Assembly: GCF_000224145.3 (NCBI RefSeq)
Contig: NW_004190356.2
Span: 587,984-651,983, forward strand
DNA: 64,000 bases
Reading direction: 5' to 3'
Origin: Ciona intestinalis
Taxonomy: Eukaryota; Chordata; Ascidiacea; Phlebobranchia; Cionidae
In this document: one piece after another, positions 21,487 to 30,400 of the stretch
Layout: every line of letters starts with the position of its first letter
Numbering within the stretch: position 1 is the first letter of the stretch
The notes under the pieces: generated by a model
The model's input: the letters and a program-made list of their open reading frames with translations, nothing else
Database searches by the model: none
Told to the model about the DNA's origin: nothing
Program-made: the position numbers and the translations under genes

Positions 21487-21795
21487 GCATAAGCAGTGAG
21501 CACTACAAATGTTCCAAAAATTTAAATTGTTTTCTGTGAAATTAATAATCATGTATTAAGTGGGAATATAAAGTGATTCTATGGACATCAATAATGACTG
21601 CTAGGCAATATTTATTGTGTGACTGTTCTGTCATGCAGTATTATTTAACTCACATTGGGATTGCACATCAAAAAAGACACATCATGACTGTACTAATAAG
21701 AGAAAGGTTTGGAATAGGAGAAAGTATACAGGGACGTTCAATATAAGAAAGTATTGGGAGATATACCAATATTTGTATGAAATAAGTATTGGTTG

Positions 21796-23058
21796 TTATA
21801 GCATATATAAATATAATATAACAAGGTATTTAAATGTTATCATTTTTTTATTAACATTTTTTAGTTCAAGGCAGAGGTAATACTGCCGCTGGTGACCAGT
21901 GAAAAATTTTGGTCTCATAATGTTCCTTACGCGATTTCGCGCATTTTCAAAGTTAGTTTTTGACNNNNNNNNNNNNNNNNNNNNNNNNNNNNNNNNNNNN
22001 NNNNNNNNNNNNNNNNNNNNNNNNNNNNNNNNNNNNNNNNNNNNNNNNNNNNNNNNNNNNNNNNNNNNNNNNNNNNNNNNNNNNNNNNNNNNNNNNNNNN
22101 NNNNNNNNNNNNNNNNNNNNNNNNNNNNNNNNNNNNNNNNNNNNNNNNNNNNNNNNNNNNNNNNNNNNNNNNNNNNNNNNNNNNNNNNNNNNNNNNNNNN
22201 NNNNNNNNNNNNNNNNNNNNNNNNNNNNNNNNNNNNNNNNNNNNNNNNNNNNNNNNNNNNNNNNNNNNNNNNNNNNNNNNNNNNNNNNNNNNNNNNNNNN
22301 NNNNNNNNNNNNNNNNNNNNNNNNNNNNNNNNNNNNNNNNNNNNNNNNNNNNNNNNNNNNNNNNNNNNNNNNNNNNNNNNNNNNNNNNNNNNNNNNNNNN
22401 NNNNNNNNNNNNNNNNNNNNNNNNNNNNNNNNNNNNNNNNNNNNNNNNNNNNNNNNNNNNNNNNTCTCCTCGGGCAAGAAGCGATTTTGTGGCCAGTTTC
22501 GTTACAGTATTTGCAAGTTTCCTTTTGTCCGTTGTACTTAACATATAATTGATATCCATCAACCGATATGTAGCTTGGAATCGGATTCTCTTTCAAAACA
22601 TCTTTTGCCATAACTACAATACGTAGACCTGTATCCATTCCCCGCTTGTCTTTTCTCCTTTTGATCGCATGAACTTTACCGTAGTTTTCTTCAAGATAGC
22701 GCGTCAATCTGTCATTTTCGAGTGGTATTGGCGTCCACCCTATTGCAACCGTTGTTTTGTCAGTCACAAATAAATGTACAGCGTATACGCATTCTACTTT
22801 AAGCAATTTTTCTTGCAATTCTAGAACGTCAGTCCTCGTTTTGCATGTTGCCTCAAGCAGGTTCCCTTTTCGTTCTGATATGCCTTGTAGCTTTGTTGTT
22901 GAAAACTTTATTTTATCCAACAAATCCCATATTCCTTCACGGTTTAAGAGAGTAGCCGTTCTGAATGAGATACAATGTGGTCTAAGCTTAATTCTGCTTG
23001 TTGGCCTGGTCACTAAGTCTTGGCTTACCGCAGTGGCATAGGAGCGTCCGCTCTCCAT
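21796..23058 (-). mobile_element. LINE ORF1-like (gag-like, CCHC zinc knuckle) fragment interrupted by a gap
   Basis: From the ATG at 23058 an open frame runs into the gap at 22464. It begins MESGRSYATAVSQD, has an RRM-like middle and ends with a zinc knuckle CKYCNETGHKIASC (CX2CX4HX4C). This layout is typical of ORF1 of L1/Tx1-like non-LTR retrotransposons and of related ZCCHC3-like proteins. The gap of 500 N hides the following part; the sequence left of it (21800-21964) carries no recognisable reverse transcriptase. No LTR was seen. The clade cannot be settled without the missing part. Confidence 0.6.
21965..22464. other. Assembly gap (500 N) inside the LINE-like element
   Basis: Run of N. 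The round length suggests an arbitrary gap size, so the true missing length is unknown. Confidence 0.95.
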
Positions 23059-23215
23059 GCTGTCCTGAGACGAATGTGAGGTCTCCAACTTTCTTGACTA
23101 AGGACTATGGCGTCCTTTATAAGTTATGGGGGCCATGCTAAGAACACATGTCTCCGACCCACTGGTAAACAATGGGTTGCCTAAATTATCAGCCATACAT
23201 TAGGAAAAATAAAAT

Positions 23216-23352
23216 ATCCCCACAAAGTAGCATGTATGGTTCCCCGTAGGCTGGCAGCAGATGTATAAAACAGAACACCCGTAGGCTGTTTTATAACGAC
23301 TGTCGTTTCCCAGCCACGCGAGGATAAGACATGTTACATTCATTCATTCACA
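23216..23352 (+). repeat. 3' part of the tRNA-like SINE
   Basis: Shares the stretch cacaaagtarcatg, ggctggca, ataacgactgtcgtt and ccacgcgaggataa with 6051-6172, ending in an attca-rich tail. It directly follows the LINE-like element. Confidence 0.65.
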
Positions 23353-23424
23353 ACATGGCGCCCTCTCGCCATGATTCACAAGCAACTATGTCGCTAGAGT
23401 GGGAAGAGCAATATAAAAATAAAT

Positions 23425-23701
23425 ATAACTCGTCCATGGCAGAAGAGGCGCCATGGTCCAGACCTTAATGGGATGTCCATACAAAGGTAGGGTTTGTGAG
23501 TGGTGTGCGAGTTTCTAAGCGAGTCGCAGCTCAGACTCAGCACGCGTTGCGTTTAACTGTTAAGTTCGATGTTTAACTTTTGCGACTGGTGTAACTGAAA
23601 ATTTACTCTAGATGTAAATGAAAAGTTTACTTTGAAAAATAAACGTGGAAACTCAAGTTACGTTTCGTTATTCCAAGCGACTATACAAATATGTGCGAAA
23701 A
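23425..23701 (+). repeat. First copy of a local duplication upstream of ZMAT5
   Basis: Nearly identical to 23802-24150, with a few small differences. It runs into the gap at 23702. It starts at ataactcgtccatggcagaa and contains the sites for a 37-codon small ORF (23355-23468) that enters it from the left. Confidence 0.8.
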
Positions 23702-23751
23702 NNNNNNNNNNNNNNNNNNNNNNNNNNNNNNNNNNNNNNNNNNNNNNNNNN
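23702..23751. other. Assembly gap (50 N) between the two duplicated blocks
   Basis: Run of N separating near-identical blocks. This is a usual place for a collapsed or falsely expanded duplication. Confidence 0.95.
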
Positions 23752-23804
23752 TGATCACTACCGTGCTCAATCACTACCGTGCTCAATCACTACCGTGCTC
23801 AATA
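23752..23804 (+). repeat. Tandem 16-mer tcactaccgtgctcaa, three copies
   Basis: Three head-to-tail copies next to the gap. The same motif occurs in degenerate form at 47764-47797. Confidence 0.85.
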
Positions 23805-24150
23805 ACTCGTCCATGGCAGAAGAGGCGCCATGGTCCCGACCTTAATGGGATGTCCATACAATGGTAGGGTTTGTGAGTGGTGTGCGAGTTTCTAAGCGAG
23901 TCGCAGCCCGACCTTAATGGGATGTCCATACAATGGTAGGGTTTGTGAGTGGTGTGCGAGTTTCTAAGCGAGTCGCAGCTCAGACTTAGCACGCGTTGCG
24001 TTTAACTGTTAAGTTCGATGTTTAACTTTTGCGACTGGTGTAACTGAAAATTTACTCTAGATGTAAATGAAAAGTTTACTTTGAAAACCAAACGTGGAAA
24101 CTCAAGTTTACGTTTCGTTATTTCCAAGCGACTAATACAAAATATGTGCG
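23802..24150 (+). repeat. Second copy of the local duplication, with an internal 72-bp tandem duplication
   Basis: Repeats 23425-23701. Inside it, a 72-bp unit beginning cccgaccttaatggga is present twice in tandem (23835-23906 and 23907-23978). It lies 360-700 bp upstream of the ZMAT5 start and may include promoter sequence. Confidence 0.8.
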
Positions 24151-24510
24151 AAAAATGATTTTTTCGCCACAAAATAATAAATGAACTCAGCGCCCACTGG
24201 CGGAAACGTTTGGCGTGTCTGTTAAAATATTGTAAAGTGTAAGATTGTAACAACGTAAATCGTGAAAAGGCCAAGGCAAAGTCGGACTCTGGAGTCTGGA
24301 CCAAGGTGATTCAAGCATAGCAAGTATACAGAATGTCAGAAATTATATTGGCCATTTTTGATAACTTCTTTTGGTGCCACTAACATAAAATTTTCACACT
24401 GTACTAGTCCTAACTGGACCCCAGTTTTTGTTTTGGTATAGTTTATACCAGCCACTTTAGTGATATCTAATCTTTATGACATTTTGTATTAGTTAAAGTT
24501 GTTGAACTAA

Positions 24511-26689
24511 ATGGGAAAGAGATACTTTTGTGAATATTGCCAACGAGGATTCCAGGACAATCTTACTGCGAGAAACAAACACTTAAAAAGCAGCATCCAC
24601 ATAAAGAATAAACAACTTTGGTATCACCAGTTTAGAGGTATTTATATATATTATTTTATTTATAGAAAACAAAAGCCTTTATACTTTATGTTACCTGCAG
24701 ATACACAAAGCTTATACAATGATGCTCTGAGAAAAAAACCTTGTCAAAGTTATCTTGCTACGGGTGTGTGCCAGTTTGGAAATCATTGCAACTACAGACA
24801 TCTATCTGACCAAGAGCTTTATAATCTAAAACAAAGCATAGGTATAATTTTTAAAAAACATAAGTATAAATTCATTTAAGAGCAATGGCCTTAGATTGTG
24901 TTGACATACTGATTGTTGAATCATTCTATGGGGGTTCTCATAAACAACTTATAGATGTTATTGTGGAAGCTGTAAAAGAAAAGCATGGAAATTTAAACCT
25001 AAAGTTGTTGACACTGCCTGCCAAAAAGTGGCCGTGGAAAGCCAGGACATCTGCGTTATACTTTTCCACACTAATTGACAGTGCTCTTACCTGCAAAACT
25101 ATTTTTTGCTCATCTGTGTTGAACCTGTGTGAATTGGTAGGACTTCATCCACAGTTAGGAAAAGCGAAGAAAGTTCTTTATTTTCATGAAAACCAACTTG
25201 TATACCCCGTTCGAAACAGACATGATGGTGACTTCCAGTTTGGTTACAACCAAATCATGTCTGCGCTTGCGGCTGATTTTGTCCTTTTTAACTCCTCTTT
25301 TAATATGGAATCATTTCTAACAAACATACAAAGTTTTTTAAAGTTAATACCGGATCACAAACCTAAGAATATTGAAGGAAAACTAAGACCAAAATGTAAA
25401 GTTTTGTATTTTCCTATACCCAATATTCCTAGAGTAATTTTGGAGTCTGATGAACTTAATGAATTGCATATTGTTTGGCCTCATAGATGGGAACATGACA
25501 AAGATCCTGACACTTTCTTTCAAGTTTTGTTTTTACTGAAGGAAAATGATTTTAAATTTAAAGTGTCAGTGTTGGGGGAACACTTTGCAGAAATCCCTCC
25601 TATTTTTCAAACAGCAAAAGAAAAACTTGGTGAAAAATTTGTTAATCATTGGGGTTATCTTGAAGCAAAATCATTGTATTTAAATTTACTTCAACGATGT
25701 GACGTTGTTGTATCAACTGCTGTCCATGAGTTTTTTGGAGTGTCAATGCTGGAAGCTGTGACTGCTGGGTGTTACCCATTGTGTCCCAACAGATTAAGCT
25801 ATCCAGAAATATTTCCTGCAGAATGTTTGTACAATACGCAGCAGCAACTCTACAAAAAGCTTAAAGAATTTTGCAAGCACAAGCATTTACCCAAACAGCT
25901 ATACAATAAGCTTAATTTTAATGTGAAAAGATTTCAGTGGCAAAACCTGGAATCCAAGTATTTAGCCATGCTTGTTTAGATGCAAAAAATAAATAAGATA
26001 TTTTTTTCTAATAAACAAACAGGGTGCACATGTTGTTAAAGGATTGTAATTCTTAATGGCAAGCTGCATTCAGTGTTTTTTTTTTTTGAAGATGGGACAC
26101 CTTTAGCACATAATATCCAAATATACTAATCTTGTTTTAAACAATTAACAATGGTCTATGGGAGTCGTGGGGATATAGTTTTATAATTCTTTAAATGTTC
26201 TTTGTTTGCTACCAAATGTGGCGAGAAAATAGAACGAAAAGGTATCTTATCTTCCCCCACCCTACTATATCATGTACTGCTAATAACTTGGACCAAGTGT
26301 CTTGCCTAAAGACATACACATTTCCCACAAGTGGTAGCATCTAGCCTTGAACCAGATGTCATTTGGTTAAAGAGGTGAACACTGTGTCATATCGCAGACA
26401 AACTTTGGACCTTCTTAATACCTGTGTTTAGCTGTTCAAACTTCTAACAAAATACATCTCTTACATAGAAAATGAACCTCTTCTATCCAATGAAGAAATA
26501 TTAGCTAAATGGTTTGTTCAACGGAAATCTACTGAAGATTTGAAGAAGGAAGAAAGAGAAACCATTGATGATGAAACGTCATATTTGAAAGTTCCACCTA
26601 ATTTAAAACCGTTTGGATTGTTGCCTCCCTCTTTGCAGCCACCACCATATATATGCTGTTTAACTACTTGTTTTAATGAGTGGGGTTGA
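24511..26689 (+). CDS. ZMAT5: ZMAT5, U11/U12 snRNP 20 kDa protein (minor spliceosome)
   Basis: Zinc-finger component of the U11/U12 di-snRNP. Exons: 24511-24637, 24701-24841, 26469-26689; 162 residues (human about 170). The N-terminus MGKRYFCEYC...GFQDNL is a U1-type C2H2 matrin finger almost identical to human ZMAT5. Exon 2 has a CCCH finger (KKPCQSYLATGVCQFGNHC..RH). Exon 3 gives LAKWFVQRK and the Pro-rich end LLPPSLQPPPY, matching human LPPSLRAPPP. Phase 1 junctions agree at both introns. Intron 1 is only 63 bp, a multiple of three with no stop, so retention would add 21 residues. Intron 2 (24842-26468) contains the complete GTDC1 gene. Poly(A) signal at 26856. Confidence 0.92.
24879..24880 (+). 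promoter_or_regulatory. Possible trans-splice (SL) acceptor for GTDC1
   Basis: The AG in ttcatttaag lies 4 bases before the GTDC1 ATG and overlaps the stop reached by ZMAT5 read-through. In Ciona, downstream genes of operons receive a spliced leader at such AGs. The pyrimidine tract is weak, so this is a proposal. Confidence 0.35.
24885..25979 (+). CDS. GTDC1: GTDC1 / QTMAN, tRNA-queuosine mannosyltransferase, intronless and nested in ZMAT5
   Basis: Glycosyltransferase-like protein; the vertebrate enzyme is reported to add mannose to queuosine-34 of tRNA-Asp. One 364-residue frame. The N-terminus VDILIVESFYGGSHKQL, the block LPAKKWPWKARTSALYFS, YFHENQLVYPV and FNSSFNMESFL are hallmark family sequences. 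The C-terminal GT4-type half has HRWEHDKDPDTFF, HEFFGVSMLEAV and YPLCPNRLSYPEIFPAE, the last including the nucleotide-sugar binding Glu region. It is shorter than human GTDC1 (about 458 residues), mostly in the linker. It starts 5 bases after the stop reached if ZMAT5 exon 2 reads through, and an AG lies 4 bases before the ATG. An AATAAA sits 9 bases after its stop, so it has its own 3' end. Confidence 0.96.
   Translation: MALDCVDILIVESFYGGSHKQLIDVIVEAVKEKHGNLNLKLLTLPAKKWPWKARTSALYFSTLIDSALTCKTIFCSSVLNLCELVGLHPQLGKAKKVLYFHENQLVYPVRNRHDGDFQFGYNQIMSALAADFVLFNSSFNMESFLTNIQSFLKLIPDHKPKNIEGKLRPKCKVLYFPIPNIPRVILESDELNELHIVWPHRWEHDKDPDTFFQVLFLLKENDFKFKVSVLGEHFAEIPPIFQTAKEKLGEKFVNHWGYLEAKSLYLNLLQRCDVVVSTAVHEFFGVSMLEAVTAGCYPLCPNRLSYPEIFPAECLYNTQQQLYKKLKEFCKHKHLPKQLYNKLNFNVKRFQWQNLESKYLAMLV
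25988..25993 (+). terminator. AATAAA poly(A) signal of GTDC1
   Basis: Nine bases after the GTDC1 stop, implying a 3' UTR of only a few dozen bases. It lies inside ZMAT5 intron 2, so use of this site would end a transcript before the last ZMAT5 exon. Confidence 0.6.
26088..26268. mobile_element. Short MITE (TAGTAGGG family) in ZMAT5 intron 2
   Basis: Shows gaagatgggacacctttagca at the left and tcttcccccaccctactata at the right, with the conserved interior (tcttgttttaaacaattaac). The first few bases of the left end are missing. Confidence 0.8.
26277..26400 (-). repeat. tRNA-like SINE fragment in ZMAT5 intron 2
   Basis: Contains gtgtcttgcctaaagacata, gtggtagca and agccttgaacc, matching the SINE at 45744-45973 in the same orientation. 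Diverged copy. Confidence 0.6.
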
Positions 26690-27422
26690 TGAATATTAGT
26701 TTCTTATTGTTGTTCTTAATAATTTAGAGCAGTTATATATTGCTGCTCCAACCTCTTTTTTCTTAGACTATGTACGTTCACTAGGTTTGGATTTTTTAAC
26801 TGGAATGATTTATCACAGGACACAAGTAATGGTTTTGTTCTAAACATTAGTCTTTAATAAAAACAATACACCAATACGGGTATTTGCTTGCATAAACAAC
26901 AACTTCCAATTCGGTTTAAATGTCGATCTTGACAGTACGACAACAGGTTTTCCACTACTACTATATAGTTTTATTAAATGAGCAACATGAATATTAAAGA
27001 ACAGTGATGTAAAAAAAGATGTGTATGGTAGGTTCTGACTACAGCACAACTAACAAAGCTACCATGGCAAAATAAAATCAAAAACAACCCTTTAACTCGG
27101 TACAAAACAAAAGCTTACAGGTGTACAACATTGGATAAACATAACTTTTACTGATATGAAACTCATATCAATTAATAAATAGAATTTTCATAAATTCATT
27201 TATCACAAGGTTACTGTAAGCTGTATAAGATTGGTTTGCGCAGTGCTGATGAATAAATTAGTTCATTGTACTGAAAAATAATGCGTTTGCACTAATAAAA
27301 TAATGCTAACTTTTTTAACTAGTTTTAAAACAGATTTACTGTGATTTATAATATGGGCTAATACAAGTAAACAATGTTTTGTGCATATCGTGGTTAGTTA
27401 AAGAAGTTTGCATTTTTAGATA
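26690..27422. other. Convergent 3' region of ZMAT5 and SPNS1
   Basis: Carries the ZMAT5 poly(A) signal (AATAAA at 26856-26861) and presumably both 3' UTRs. Nothing else recognised. Confidence 0.5.
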
Positions 27423-30400
27423 TTAAATTAAGCTTTCTTTAGCGTCAAGCAAACATACATTGGATGTAACTGAACTTGACTCCGATACATTTAAACCTTT
27501 ATCACCACTTTGTGGCTTGTCAGTTGCATACCACTCCTCAGTTTGAGCAGCATATTTTTTATTCTTAGGTTCCTGAAAATTTTGTTTAGGTTCACCGACT
27601 GAAATGTAACCTTGTTGTTCCACTTTGGGTGAACTGTCTTTAGAATTTAGATGATTATTTTGTTTCTTTTCATTTGTTTCTTCATCTTTAGTGGTGTAGA
27701 ATGATTCTAATTGACCAGACATATACTGTCCAGATGGTTCCATGTATTCATTAGTATTGTCTATTACTGGTGTGGGTTTGATTAATGGGTCTGAACTATT
27801 ATCATCACTTGAGATCTGCTCTAGTTCAACAGAACCACTGCTGTCCGAGTTTGGTGAACAACTCACTGGCAACAAACCTGCAATATATATAATATTTATA
27901 AATTGTATGGAAGGTTAGAATGAAACAATTTCATTTTCACTCCACACATCAATTTACCAAAAACTAACAGTTCATTTGAAATAGAAAACAAAGTGTCATA
28001 CAATGCTGCAAAGTCAAAAAGTTAATATATAATTAGAATAAACTGTCAGATCAAATCCAGCAAATTGGACTATTAGGCATGCACTTCATGTCTGTAACCA
28101 ACCAAGCAGAAGGCACACGTCACCTTGAAATGTTGTGTGTAGGATTTGACCAAAAGAGTTTTAGGAAATTCAGCGTTATTAATTGTTTTAATTTATTAAA
28201 AGTGAAAGAAAGCACAAACACATTTGGCATTTTTTACCAAATCATGTTAACAGAAATTTAAACAATCCTATTGAAAATGACTAAAATGCCTTTGGTTCGT
28301 TATAAAACTGATTCCTTCACAATGACGTATTTTAGTTTGGGTCGGTCGAATGTATGAAGTGGACTTCTTTTTGCTTTTCCTGTGATTGATTAAAACTTTG
28401 TGCTTCAAAACTCAACTTCGAATTTCAGCTTGCGGTAAAATGTAAAAGTTGAACTTAAAATGGCATGTATAATGATATTCCAATAACATGGCCCAACAAA
28501 ATTGTATGGACCGTCTACTGCTCTGGGCATCAAAAGACATAAGGATAAAGTAAGAGTTGTTTGTATAACTATGTCAACAATGTATCACCAACCTGCTAAT
28601 GCATCGTCCACTTTTTTCTTGTCACGCACAATGAATAACGAAGCCATCAGGAATCCACATCCACCAAGCACTGATGCAAACAATGCAACGTACATTGCTC
28701 GTTGTAAACCAAGGTATTTGCTGTAATAAGTTGCTGGGAGATTTGCTGTTATTGCATCCGAGAGCTGCAGACAATAATTATTAGTAATGCTCTTTTTATT
28801 GAAATATATACCAAACAACAAATTTTAACTTACCACTCCAAGTAGATAAGGAGAACCAGCATCTCCAAATAAATGCATTGTAAGTATTTGAACTGCGTTT
28901 GCTGTTGATCTTCTACTTGGCATTGTCACATACTACAATGAAATAGAGGTTAATTAAAATACAAAAAAAAAAAATATAACTTATTTATCCATACATTTAA
29001 TTTTTTAGATTCTGAGAATGTATGATAATTTGTGCGTTATTGCTTTTTTTTCTGTAACGCTTACAAATTTGAAAATCCATTAATAATCATTGAGTTTTGG
29101 CAATTATTGCTACGCAAAAACAGCAGCAAGAAAAAAAGGAAGGTTTTTAATCACACCCGAAAAGATTAAAAAATTCCAGACCGAAAAAAACCATATACTC
29201 ACAAAAAATGGGCATTTATTATATCAAACTAATTTTTTTTCACGTAGTTAAGAAACTAGAAACTGTCAATGAGAAATTCCATGCATTGTTAAGCGGCCGA
29301 ATCTTTTTAGCTGCTTTGTTTTTTTTTTAATTTTGGTGATACTTTTACACCACATTTGAGCCTTTCTATTCAAATACAATATTTTAATTTTTGTTGGTGT
29401 TCCCCTTTAATTGTTATAGCACTTTAGCCATGTAACCAGCAAAATAATATATATATCCTTTTTTCTTAAAAAGATTTTATGGGGAGGGGGGTCCGAACCT
29501 TGAAAGCCCCTTAAATGCTCCACTGTTAACCCGTATTTAAATGGCACATTCATAATTAAGTAGTAATTACCAGCGTCATATCACCAACTAGTGTCCATGT
29601 CAAACATTGAGCAAGATCAGCCAAGAAAATAAAAGTCTGTGAGTGAGAAAAATGATTTTGTTATTTGTCAAAAGAGAAACCCAGTTTGACCATGAAGAAA
29701 TTATTGGTTTTTTAATAGACGGCTGAAACATTAATCCGGAGTTACATGGAAAATCCACTTTTGCTAAACAATATATAAAATTCATTTTACATTTACTACC
29801 TTGAATTTATGACAAAAATTCACAACTCCTTTTTATAACTACTATTAAAACAGATATTAATACACATGTTATATATAAAAACCTCACCCATGCAGAAGGA
29901 AGATTGATAGTTGCAAGTTGAAATCCAGCCAATAATAATGGAGCTGCAATAACCAAACCTGAAAACAATGTGTACAATTTTAGTATGCTTTATATACAGT
30001 GTACAAGATTGTAAAATAAAAGTATTATTTGTTTATTCAAAAGCTGATATTAACAACTTTGCGATTTGATGTTATCATGTATGTTGCAATAAAAGATGAC
30101 AAAAGTGATCCAAGCAAGCGCAATCATCCTGTCTTATCATCACCTACCAATAGCACACACAAGAGCATCAGCATTCTTCTGTCCTCTTGCTTTCCATCTC
30201 TTCGACCACTCCGCTCCTGCCCACACTCCGATAAATCCCGCCACACATGTGATCAATCCAAAAACAAACGACACACTATAAATAAAAGGTTCAAAATTAA
30301 GCTGGTTGTGTTTTATGTTTAAACTCAATATACAGGGACACCGCAATGTACAGTACCCGGTGTGACACACACACACACGACCACAAAATACAATTGCTAC

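Noticed and set aside
21899-22562. ORFs spanning the 500-N gap on both strands
   Set aside because: Artefacts of the gap; only the minus-strand zinc-knuckle frame has family features.
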